DNA of 64,000 nt. It comes from Streptomyces sp. NBC_01446. Its GTDB lineage: Bacteria > Actinomycetota > Actinomycetes > Streptomycetales > Streptomycetaceae. Made by a program: the position numbers and the translations under genes. A model generated the notes under the pieces. The model was not told the DNA's origin. It made no database searches and was given only the letters and a program-made list of their open reading frames with translations. The stretch covers positions 6,670,001 to 6,734,000 of the forward strand of contig NZ_JAPEPO010000001.1 of assembly GCF_026340095.1 (NCBI RefSeq). Reading direction: 5' to 3'. This document shows positions 28,507-35,861 of this stretch, in pieces (positions within the stretch are counted from its first letter, which is position 1; each line of letters opens with the position of its first letter).

Positions 28507-30087
28507 ATGGGGGAATGGGCCGGGGAGACGATCGGGCCGGATGTATGGGAGACCTGCCGGGATTTGATCCCGGCAGGGAGTGTGTTCGCGTTCCTGGCCG
28601 AGCATCGCAGCGCGCTGTTCGAAGCGGAGATGTTTGCGGACATGTACCCGTCGGCGAACGGGCGGCCGAGCATGCCGCCGCAGATCCTGGCCGCTTCGAT
28701 CACGCTACAGGCCCTGCACGGGCTTTCGGACTTCGAGACGGTCCAGGAGCTGCGGTGCGACCTGCGGTGGAAGGCCGCCTGTGGACTGGGCCTTCATGAC
28801 ATGGCGTTCGATCCGTCGTTGCTGGCCTACTTCCGCCGCCGGCTGGCCCGTTCCGCCCGGCCGAACCGGGTATTCGAGGCTGTGCGTGAGGTCGTGAAGG
28901 CCACCGGTGTCCTCAAGGGCAAGCACCGCCGGGCGCTGGATTCCACTGTGCTGGACGACGCGGTGGCCACCCAGGACACCGTCACCCAGATCATCGCCGC
29001 CATCCGGGCGGTGATCCGGGAAGTCCCCGGGGCCGGCGAGGTGGCAGCCGTGCAGTGCACCGCGCACGACTACAACGACCCGGGCAAGCCGAGGATCGCC
29101 TGGAACGACGAGCAGGCCCGTGCCGACCTGGTCGACGCCCTGGTCGGTGACGCACTGCGGCTGCTGGGCCATCTGCCCGAGCAGCAGCTCGACGAGAAGG
29201 CCGCGAACGCGGTCGGCATCCTGGCCCTGGTCGCAGGTCAGGACGTGGAGCCCGCCGAGGACTCCGACGGCCGCGACGGGCGCTGGCGCATCACCCAGGG
29301 CACCGCACCAAACCGGATGGTCTCCACTGTCGACCCCGAAGCCCGGCACGTGCACAAGACCCGCACCCACCAACAGGATGGCTTCAAGGCCCACCTCGCC
29401 ATGGAGCCCGAGACCGGGTTATACACCGCCGTCGCCCTGCGGCCCGGAGCCGGTCCCGAGCACCACGAGGCGATGGTCGGAATCGACCTGCTCACCGACG
29501 AGGACGAGCCCGTTGACGCCTTCGGTGACACCGCCTACTCCACCGGCGACGCCCGCCACAGCCTCGAAACTGCCGGTCACCGGCTGTTCCTCAAACCCGC
29601 ACCACTGCGGCCCGCCGTCCCTGGCGGCTTCACCCTCGACGACTTCATCATCGACACCGGCGCCGCCACCGTGACCTGCCCCGCCGGACACACCGTCCCT
29701 TTATCCGCTCCCGCCGGGCAGCACCACCAGCGCAAAGCCTCGTTCAAGGACGTGTGCGCCGGATGCCCCCTTCGTGAGCGGTGCACCAAGGCCAAGGCCG
29801 GGCGGATCCTGACCATCCGTCCGCACCACGACCTGCTCGCCGCCGCTCGCCACCAGACCGCCACCGATCCCGACTGGCAGGCTGACTACCGGCGCTGGAG
29901 ACCACCAGTCGAACGCGCCGTCGCCTGGCTCGTCCACCACAACAACCGCAAACTCCGCTACCGCGGCACCATCAAGAACGACGCCTGGCTCCACACCCGA
30001 GCAGCCGCCCTCAACCTCCGCCGACTGATCAACCTCGGACTCACCCGAACCAACGGAACCTGGCACCTCACCCCGGTCAATACATAG
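28507..30087 (+). CDS. IS1182-family DDE transposase
   Basis: 526 aa from ATG 28507. The N-terminal domain (AEMFADMYPSANGRPSMPPQ, LRWKAACGLGLHDMAFDPSL, YFRRRLARS) is the DUF772-type region of IS1182/IS5-like transposases. The DDE core follows: ALDSTVLDDAVAT, VDAFGDTAYSTGDARHS and a C-terminal VERAVAWLVHHNNRKLRYRG. A cysteine cluster, CAGCPLRERCTKAKAGR, is typical of the family. A GTG at 28474 in the same frame lies in the loop of a hairpin and is judged less likely. No frameshift or internal stop is seen. Confidence 0.93.
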   Translation: MGEWAGETIGPDVWETCRDLIPAGSVFAFLAEHRSALFEAEMFADMYPSANGRPSMPPQILAASITLQALHGLSDFETVQELRCDLRWKAACGLGLHDMAFDPSLLAYFRRRLARSARPNRVFEAVREVVKATGVLKGKHRRALDSTVLDDAVATQDTVTQIIAAIRAVIREVPGAGEVAAVQCTAHDYNDPGKPRIAWNDEQARADLVDALVGDALRLLGHLPEQQLDEKAANAVGILALVAGQDVEPAEDSDGRDGRWRITQGTAPNRMVSTVDPEARHVHKTRTHQQDGFKAHLAMEPETGLYTAVALRPGAGPEHHEAMVGIDLLTDEDEPVDAFGDTAYSTGDARHSLETAGHRLFLKPAPLRPAVPGGFTLDDFIIDTGAATVTCPAGHTVPLSAPAGQHHQRKASFKDVCAGCPLRERCTKAKAGRILTIRPHHDLLAAARHQTATDPDWQADYRRWRPPVERAVAWLVHHNNRKLRYRGTIKNDAWLHTRAAALNLRRLINLGLTRTNGTWHLTPVNT

Positions 30088-30127
30088 CCGGAGGGGCCGC
30101 CCGGCCTGCGGCCGGACAACCCCTCAG

Positions 30128-30150
30128 CAAGATCTTCATGAGTCTTCTAG
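30128..30150. repeat. IS right inverted repeat with CTAG target copy
   Basis: Exact reverse complement of 28434-28456. The CTAG copy supplies the TAG stop codon of the neighbouring minus-strand gene. Confidence 0.9.
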
Positions 30151-30578
30151 GCGGCAGCCCTGCGCGCCTTGTTGAGCCAGAACATGGCAGTCACCGGGAG
30201 CAGTACCGGAATGAACAGATAGCCCATGCCGTAGTCCGACCAGACCGTGGCGTCCGGGAACGCCGACGGGTCCGCCAGCGTCCACGTCCCCACGGTCAGT
30301 ACGCCCAGGAGCTCGGCGGCGCAGCACACCAGCGCCGCCCTGCGGGCCTTCTCCCCGCCGCGCACGAGGGAGTACGTGATGAAGCCGTACACGATGCCCG
30401 CGAGCGCCGACAGCGAGTAGGCGAGCGGCGCGTGGCCGAACTCCGTCGAGATCTGGACGGCCGAGCGCGAGACCGCGCCGACCACCATCACGCCGTACAG
30501 CCACACCAGCAGCGTGCCGGGGCCGCTGGTCAGTTTCTGCGGCTTGATGCCGCTCTCGCTCTGTGAGGTCACGGACAC
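30147..30578 (-). CDS. Small integral membrane protein
   Basis: 143 aa with four predicted membrane helices (about residues 22-42, 52-70, 82-100 and 118-136), for example LLVWLYGVMVVGAVSR and YGMGYLFIPVLLPVTAMFWL. No functional motif is recognised. The GTG start lies 1 nt after the stop of the upstream membrane gene, so the two form an operon and may work together. The TAG stop lies inside the CTAG target of the IS element; the insertion therefore left the protein unchanged but changed its 3' flank. Confidence 0.75.
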   Translation of the reverse strand: MSVTSQSESGIKPQKLTSGPGTLLVWLYGVMVVGAVSRSAVQISTEFGHAPLAYSLSALAGIVYGFITYSLVRGGEKARRAALVCCAAELLGVLTVGTWTLADPSAFPDATVWSDYGMGYLFIPVLLPVTAMFWLNKARRAAA

Positions 30579-30579
30579 C

Positions 30580-30939
30580 TCAGCCTCCCCAGATGTCGTA
30601 GAGCCGCACTTGCAGGACGGCCAGCACGATGCCGCCGGCCGCCACCGTCACCGAACCCCAGCGGGTGCGCTCGGCGAGCGACATGAAGCCGGCCGCCGGG
30701 ATGCACGCGAACGCGCCGATCAGATAGGCCACGAAGATCGTCGTGCCCTGGTCGGGTTTCTCGCCGCGCGCCAGCAGCACGATGCCGACGATCAGCTGGA
30801 CCGTGGCGAGCAGTGACACCACCGCCATACCGATGAAGTGCCAGTCCTTGGTCGGCTGGTCGCGGTAGGCGGCGAAGCCGCACCAGGCGGCGAGCGCGAG
30901 CGCGGCGACAGCGGTCGCGACCGTCAGGGCATCAAGCAT
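30580..30939 (-). CDS. Small integral membrane protein
   Basis: 119 aa with four predicted helices; sequences such as DALTVATAVAALALAAWCGF and AVVSLLATVQLIVGIVLLAR are strongly hydrophobic. No family is recognised. It is the first gene of a two-gene unit. TAGGGT ends 6 nt before the ATG, suggesting a leaderless transcript. It is divergent from the metNIQ leader region. Confidence 0.75.
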   Translation of the reverse strand: MLDALTVATAVAALALAAWCGFAAYRDQPTKDWHFIGMAVVSLLATVQLIVGIVLLARGEKPDQGTTIFVAYLIGAFACIPAAGFMSLAERTRWGSVTVAAGGIVLAVLQVRLYDIWGG

Positions 30940-31120
30940 GCCGAGACCCTATTACGGCCGAAAAGGCCCGCTGCGCGCGGCCCCGCCACCGTGGCGTTGG
31001 CCACAGCGCGGCGCGCGCCGGGCCGGGCGTGGACGACGGCGGGAACCACCTCCTGCCCCTGCCCGCACTGGCCGCACTGCTCACTCGGGCGGCGTGCGGG
31101 CCGGGCGTCCACCGTCCAGG

Positions 31121-31141
31121 GCTGTCCGCTATTCGGACAGC
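31121..31141. promoter_or_regulatory. Inverted repeat upstream of the met leader peptide
   Basis: GCTGTCCG-CTATT-CGGACAGC is a perfect 8-bp inverted repeat 40 nt before the leader ATG, where an operator for the met operon could sit. The rest of the 240-nt gap from 30940 shows nothing I can assign. Confidence 0.4.
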
Positions 31142-31180
31142 GGTTCGGGGATCCGGGCGCACTTCTGCTTTACTTTTCGC

Positions 31181-31267
31181 ATGACCACGACGAGCAGCCG
31201 CACCCTTGCGACCGAGGCGACGATGACGCCCGGTGCTCGTTGTATGTGTCGAATGTGCGCCTTCTGA
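31181..31267 (+). CDS. Cys/Met-rich leader peptide upstream of metNIQ
   Basis: 28 codons: MTTTSSRTLATEATMTPGAR followed by CMCRMCAF and stop. The codons TGT-ATG-TGT-CGA-ATG-TGC place three cysteines and two methionines in six positions, right at the end. TACTTT ends 4-5 nt before the ATG, suggesting a leaderless mRNA, as known for cysteine-codon leader ORFs in mycobacteria that attenuate sulfur genes. The reading frame is followed by a 197-nt leader and a methionine ABC importer, so sensing of Cys- or Met-tRNA charging is the natural reading. The peptide is too short for homology, so this rests on codon content and context. Confidence 0.55.
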   Translation: MTTTSSRTLATEATMTPGARCMCRMCAF

Positions 31268-31464
31268 GGGCCCCCGCACCGCCTGTTTCTCGCGCCCCGA
31301 AGCGAAACGCCGCGCCCTGTCCGTGCTTGTGCCGTACGTGACCGGGCCGCCCCGCGCACAGTCTCCCCCCGGTTCCACCGCCACAGCGAGAACCGTGCTG
31401 CGTCCAGGCCGATCCCGACCATGAATGCCCGCCGCAGGCGCTCACCCGCGCCGCGCAATCGACA

Positions 31465-32517
31465 GTGACGGAATCCCACGTGATCACCACCCAGGGCCTC
31501 ACCAAGGTCTACCGCTCGCGCGGTCGAGAGGTCACCGCCCTCGACGGCGTCGATCTGCATGTCCGCGAGGGCGAGGTGTACGGCGTCATCGGCCAGTCCG
31601 GCGCCGGCAAGTCCTCCCTCATCCGCTGCGTCAACCTCCTGGAGCGTCCCACCTCCGGCACCGTGACGGTCGCCGGGCAGGACCTCACCGCCCTCGTCGG
31701 CCGCGGCTCCCGCGCCGGCAAGGAGCTGCGCGAGGCCCGCAGCCGCATCGGCATGGTCTTCCAGCACTTCAACCTGCTGTCGTCGCGCACGGTCCAGGAC
31801 AACATCGAGCTGCCGCTCGAAATCCTCGGCAAGTCGGGGAACGAGCGGTCCCGCAAGGCCCTGGAACTTCTCGACCTGGTCGGGCTCGCCGACAAGGCCA
31901 AGTCCTACCCGGCCCAGCTCTCCGGCGGCCAGAAGCAGCGCGTCGGTATCGCCCGCGCCCTGGCCGGCGACCCGAAGGTGCTGCTCTCCGACGAGGCCAC
32001 CAGCGCCCTCGACCCCGAGACCACCCGCTCGATACTCCAGCTCCTGCGCGACCTCAACCAGCAGCTCGGCCTGACCGTCCTGCTCATCACGCACGAGATG
32101 GACGTCGTCAAGACGGTCTGCGACTCCGCCGCCCTCATGGAGCGCGGACGGATCGTCGAGTCCGGCACCGTCGGCGAGCTGCTCGCGACGCCCGGCTCCG
32201 AGCTCGCCGCCGCGCTCTTCCCGGTCAGCGGCGACGCCTCCGGCGCGGACCGTACGGTCATCGACGTCACCTTTCACGGGGAGTCGACGACCCAGCCGGT
32301 CATCTCGCAGCTGTCGCGCACGTACAACATCGACATCTCGATCCTCGGCGCCGCGATGGACACCGTCGCGGGCAAGCAGGTCGGCCGCATGCGCATCGAG
32401 CTGCCCGGCCGCTTCGACGAGAACGTCGTCCCGATCGGCTTCCTGCGCGAGCAGGGCCTCCAGGTCGAGATCCAGGGTCACGAGCCCGTACTGCTGAAGG
32501 AAGGTGTCACCAAGTGA
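31465..32517 (+). CDS. metN: Methionine ABC transporter ATP-binding protein
   Basis: 350 aa. Walker A GQSGAGKSSLIRCVNLLERP, signature LSGGQKQRVGIARAL and Walker B VLLSDEATSALDPETT mark the ATPase. The C-terminal about 80 residues (VIDVTFHGESTTQPVISQLS onward) are the NIL domain, which binds methionine and inhibits transport when internal methionine is high. The GTG at 31465 has no ribosome-binding site but overlaps (GTGA) the stop of a 15-codon ORF beginning at 31421 (MNARRRRSPAPRNRQ); the GTG at 31480 is an alternative. Its own stop overlaps metI. Confidence 0.93.
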   Translation: MTESHVITTQGLTKVYRSRGREVTALDGVDLHVREGEVYGVIGQSGAGKSSLIRCVNLLERPTSGTVTVAGQDLTALVGRGSRAGKELREARSRIGMVFQHFNLLSSRTVQDNIELPLEILGKSGNERSRKALELLDLVGLADKAKSYPAQLSGGQKQRVGIARALAGDPKVLLSDEATSALDPETTRSILQLLRDLNQQLGLTVLLITHEMDVVKTVCDSAALMERGRIVESGTVGELLATPGSELAAALFPVSGDASGADRTVIDVTFHGESTTQPVISQLSRTYNIDISILGAAMDTVAGKQVGRMRIELPGRFDENVVPIGFLREQGLQVEIQGHEPVLLKEGVTK

Positions 32518-33257
32518 CCTGGTCGGAGATGCAGCCGCTGCTGTCCCAGGCGTGTTGGGACACCCTTTACATGGTCGGCTGGTCGACGCTGATCGCCGTC
32601 GTCGGCGGTCTTCCGCTCGGCATCCTGCTGGTCCTGACGGACCGCGGCGGCCTGCTGCAGAACGCCGTGGTGAACAAGATCATCGGGCAGATCGTGAACA
32701 TCGTCCGCTCGATGCCCTTCATCATCCTGATGGTCGCCCTGATCGGCTTCACACGCGCGATCGTCGGCACCACCATCGGCCGCGAGGCCGCCATCGTGCC
32801 GCTGGCCATCGGCGCCATCCCGTTCTTCGCGCGCCTCGTCGAGACCTCCGTACGCGAGGTCGACGGCGGCCTGATCGAGGCCGTGCAGTCGATGGGCGGC
32901 AACACCTGGACCGTCGTACGCAAGGTGCTCGTGCCCGAGTCGCTGCCCTCGCTGATCTCGGCGACCACCACGACGATCGTCGCCATCATCGGCTACTCCG
33001 CCATGGCCGGCACCGTCGGCGCGGGCGGCCTCGGCGACCTCGCGATCCGCTACGGCTACCAGCGCTTCGAGACCGGGATGATGTGGACCATCGTGGCGAT
33101 CCTCGCCGTCGTCATCGCGATCATCCAGTTCGGCGGCGACAGCGGTGCCCGCGTCCTGCACCGCCGCGCGGGCAAGGGCGGCGAGCCGCTCCGCTTCAGC
33201 CTCTTCGTCGGCCGGCCGGCCGTGAGTACCGCGGGCGCCACCACCAAGACCCGCTGA
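32514..33257 (+). CDS. metI: Methionine ABC transporter permease
   Basis: 247 aa with about five to six helices. It starts with GTG overlapping the metN stop (GTGA). The conserved permease loop that contacts the ATPase is seen at GGLIEAVQSMGGNTWTVVRK with LVPESLPSLISATTTTIVAI; MAGTVGAGGLGDLAIRYGYQ is typical of MetI. MetI forms the membrane channel of MetNIQ. The last 25 residues are a Gly/Arg/Thr-rich tail. The metQ gene follows after 58 nt. Confidence 0.93.
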   Translation: MTWSEMQPLLSQACWDTLYMVGWSTLIAVVGGLPLGILLVLTDRGGLLQNAVVNKIIGQIVNIVRSMPFIILMVALIGFTRAIVGTTIGREAAIVPLAIGAIPFFARLVETSVREVDGGLIEAVQSMGGNTWTVVRKVLVPESLPSLISATTTTIVAIIGYSAMAGTVGAGGLGDLAIRYGYQRFETGMMWTIVAILAVVIAIIQFGGDSGARVLHRRAGKGGEPLRFSLFVGRPAVSTAGATTKTR

Positions 33258-33315
33258 CCCCTGTCTCCCCGCCCCGACCGGCGGGTTGCACCACCCATGG
33301 AGAAAGGCACTTTTC

Positions 33316-34146
33316 GTGCGTAACACCACCAAGATCACCGCTGCTGTCCTCGCCACCGGCGCCCTCACGCTGGGCCTGACCGCCTGCGGCTCCGACAAGG
33401 GCGACACCAAGGCCAAGGCGTCCGACCCGCTCGTCGTCGCGGCGACCCCCGTCCCGCACGCCGAGATCCTCGAGTACGTGAAGGCCCACCTGGCGAAGAA
33501 GGCCGGCCTCAACCTCGAGGTCAAGGAGTTCACCGACTACGTCACGCCGAACACGGCGACCGAGGACGGGTCCGTGGACGCCAACTACTTCCAGACCCAG
33601 CCGTACCTGGAAGACTTCAACAAGAAGAACGCCACGCACCTCGAGTCGGTCGCCACGGTCCACCTCGAGCCGCTCGGCCTCTACTCCCAGAAGGCCAAGG
33701 CGCTCGGCGACCTGAAGAAGGGCGGCACCATCGCCCTCCCGAACGACGCCGACAACGAGAGCCGCGCCCTGCGCTTCCTCGCCGCCAACAAGCTCATCAC
33801 GCTCAAGAGCGGCTCCGAGGCCACCGCGACCCCGCAGGACATCGCGAAGAACCCGAAGGACCTCCAGTTCAAGGAGGTCGAGGCGGCCCAGACCCCGCGC
33901 TCCCTGCAGGACGTCGACGCCGCGGTGATCAACGGCAACTACGCGATCGGTGCCCACCTCAATCCCGCCAAGGACTCCCTCGCCCTGGAGTCCACGAAGA
34001 ACAACGCGTACAACAACGTCCTCGCCGTGAAGAAGGGCAACGAGGACGACCCGCGCGTGAAGAAGCTCGCGAAGCTGCTGACGTCGCCCGAGGTGAAGAA
34101 GTTCATCGAGGACAAGTACAAGGGCTCCGTGCTCCCCTCCTTCTGA
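33316..34146 (+). CDS. metQ: Methionine-binding lipoprotein MetQ (first copy)
   Basis: 276 aa. The signal ITAAVLATGALTLGLTACGS has a lipobox LTAC, so it is lipid-anchored outside. The NlpA/MetQ fold shows LVVAATPVPHAEILEYVK, EFTDYVTPNTATEDGSVDAN, YFQTQPYLEDFN, IALPNDADNESRALRFLA and VDAAVINGNYAIGA. It captures methionine and hands it to MetI. The GTG 33316 has AGAAAGG 8 nt upstream. A second, clearly related metQ gene follows 22 nt later. Confidence 0.92.
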   Translation: MRNTTKITAAVLATGALTLGLTACGSDKGDTKAKASDPLVVAATPVPHAEILEYVKAHLAKKAGLNLEVKEFTDYVTPNTATEDGSVDANYFQTQPYLEDFNKKNATHLESVATVHLEPLGLYSQKAKALGDLKKGGTIALPNDADNESRALRFLAANKLITLKSGSEATATPQDIAKNPKDLQFKEVEAAQTPRSLQDVDAAVINGNYAIGAHLNPAKDSLALESTKNNAYNNVLAVKKGNEDDPRVKKLAKLLTSPEVKKFIEDKYKGSVLPSF

Positions 34147-34168
34147 TCCGGGACACGAGTACCTACTG

Positions 34169-35002
34169 ATGCGCACCGTCACGATTCCCGCAGCCGTCAT
34201 CGCCGGAGCCCTCGCGCTCGGCCTGACGGCCTGCGGGTCCGGCGACTCGGGGTCCGGCTCCGGCGACAGGAGCGGCAAGCTCGTCGTCGGCGCCACCCCG
34301 ACGCCGGCCGGCGAAGTCCTCACGTACGTACAGCAGCACCTGGCGAAGAAGGCCGGACTCGACCTGGAGATCAAGGAGTTCACGGACTACGTCCTGCCGG
34401 ACACCGCCCTCCAGGACGGCGCCCTCGACGCCAACCTGTACCAGCACAAGCCCTACCTGGACGACTTCAACAAGTCCAAGGGCACCACCCTGAGCGCGGT
34501 CACCGAGGTGTACCTGCCGCCCATGGGGGTCTACTCCAAGAAGGTCGACGACGTCACCGAGCTCCGTGACGGGGCGACCGTGGCGCTGCCGAACGACACC
34601 ACCAACGAGGGCAGAGCGCTCGAACTCCTGGCCTCCAAGGGCGTCATCGGGCTCAGCAAGGGCGCCGGCGCGAACGCGAGCCCGCAGGACATCGCGTCCA
34701 ACCCGAAGAAGCTCGTCTTCAAGGAGCTCGAACCGGCCCAGCTGCCCCGCTCGTTGGGCGACGTCGACGCGGCCGTCATCAACAACAACTACGCGCTCGA
34801 CGCGGACCTGAGCCCCAAGAGGGACGCCATCCTCGTGGAGTCGGCGAAGGGCAACCCGTACAACAACGTCCTCGCCGTCAAGAAGGGCAACGAGGGCGAC
34901 CCCCGGGTCAAGAAGCTTGCCACGCTGCTGACTTCGCCCGAGGTCAGGAAGTTCATCGAGGACGAGTACCAGGGCTCGGTGCTTCCGGTCGCCGCCGGCT
35001 GA
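34169..35002 (+). CDS. metQ: Methionine-binding lipoprotein MetQ (second copy)
   Basis: 277 aa, a close paralogue of the preceding protein over its full length: both share HLAKKAGL, EFTDYV, PYL(E/D)DFNK, ALPND and NPYNNVLAVKKGNEGDPRV-like blocks. The lipobox is LTACGSGDSG. The substrate-facing residues differ in places (NYALDADL against NYAIGAHL), so it may prefer another form such as D-methionine or methionine sulfoxide (inference). Located 22 nt after the first copy and ended by a strong hairpin. Confidence 0.9.
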   Translation: MRTVTIPAAVIAGALALGLTACGSGDSGSGSGDRSGKLVVGATPTPAGEVLTYVQQHLAKKAGLDLEIKEFTDYVLPDTALQDGALDANLYQHKPYLDDFNKSKGTTLSAVTEVYLPPMGVYSKKVDDVTELRDGATVALPNDTTNEGRALELLASKGVIGLSKGAGANASPQDIASNPKKLVFKELEPAQLPRSLGDVDAAVINNNYALDADLSPKRDAILVESAKGNPYNNVLAVKKGNEGDPRVKKLATLLTSPEVRKFIEDEYQGSVLPVAAG

Positions 35003-35026
35003 CACCACCCGCAGCCGCCGCACCTT

Positions 35027-35063
35027 CACGGGGTCCTCTTCCACATCGGGAGAGGACCCCGTG
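35027..35063 (+). terminator. Terminator of the metNIQQ operon
   Basis: CACGGGGTCCTCT (35027-35039) pairs exactly with AGAGGACCCCGTG (35051-35063), an 11-nt loop between them, 24 nt after the second metQ. Confidence 0.85.
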
Positions 35064-35132
35064 GTGCAGTTACGTGCCTTCATGCTGCATGCTGGGCACT
35101 TCACCAGGCCATGAAGGTTACGGAGCGGCGCC

Positions 35133-35780
35133 ATGACTACTGGTACTCGGGGCTTCCCGGACATCTCCATCAGCACGGAGCGGCTGGTCCTGCGCGCCCT
35201 CGAGGAGGACGACGCCCCCGCCCTCGCCGAGATGATGAACGACGAGATGGTCGCCGCCTGGACCTCGGTGCCCCAGCCCTTCGGTGAGGACCAGGCCCGC
35301 ACCTGGATCACCCAGTACGCCCCCACCGAGCGCATCGCGGGCCGCGGCCTCGACCTGGCCGTCACCGAGTTCCTCACCCAGCGCCTGGTCGGCATCGTCC
35401 AGCTCGGCAAGACGAACTGGCACGTGGGCTCCACGGAGCTGTCGTACATCATCGCGCCCTGGGCCCGCGGCGAGGGCTACGCCTCCGAGGCGGCGCTCGC
35501 CACCGCACGCTGGCTCTTCCGCGAGCAGGGCCTGGAGCGCCTTGAGCTGCGCACCGCGGCCGACAACACCGCCTCACAGCAGGTCGCCCAGAAGATCGGC
35601 TGCATCAGCGAGGGCGTCCTGCGCAACGCGTGCATAGCGCGTACCCGTACCGAGGACGGCGGCTGGGAGGACCTGCGGACCGACTTCATCGTGTGGAGCC
35701 TGCTGCCCGAGGACCTCGACGGCGTCTCCGACGAGTTCGCCGAGACCGGCGGATACACGGCCTTCTCGGACTGGAACTGA
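35133..35780 (+). CDS. GNAT acetyltransferase, RimJ/RimL type
   Basis: 215 aa. The order ISTERLVLRALEEDDAPALA, RLVGIVQLGKTNWHVGSTEL, YIIAPWARGEGYASEAALAT and ADNTASQQVAQKIGCISEGV is the RimJ/RimL-type GNAT architecture, which acetylates protein N-termini or small amines. The acetyl-CoA loop is in ARGEGYASEA. Monocistronic between the met terminator and cobL (81 nt). Substrate unknown. Confidence 0.87.
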   Translation: MTTGTRGFPDISISTERLVLRALEEDDAPALAEMMNDEMVAAWTSVPQPFGEDQARTWITQYAPTERIAGRGLDLAVTEFLTQRLVGIVQLGKTNWHVGSTELSYIIAPWARGEGYASEAALATARWLFREQGLERLELRTAADNTASQQVAQKIGCISEGVLRNACIARTRTEDGGWEDLRTDFIVWSLLPEDLDGVSDEFAETGGYTAFSDWN

Positions 35781-35861
35781 CCCCAAAGGCCGCACCCAGG
35801 TACACCAGGTACGCTCACCGAGCCCGTTCGACCCGCGAGAACCCCCAGGAGACTGACGACG

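Larger units (their letters stand above)
28438..30146 (+). mobile_element. IS1182-family insertion sequence (1709 bp)
   Basis: The element is bounded by perfect 19-bp inverted repeats, AAGACTCATGAAGATCTTG at the left and its complement at the right. Both ends are flanked by CTAG (28434-28437 and 30147-30150), read as a 4-bp target duplication; since CTAG is itself palindromic, the visible inverted repeat extends to 23 bp. The single transposase gene is intact, so the copy may be active. The insertion sits in the gap between a GNAT gene and a membrane protein gene and exactly keeps the TAG stop codon of the latter. Confidence 0.9.
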
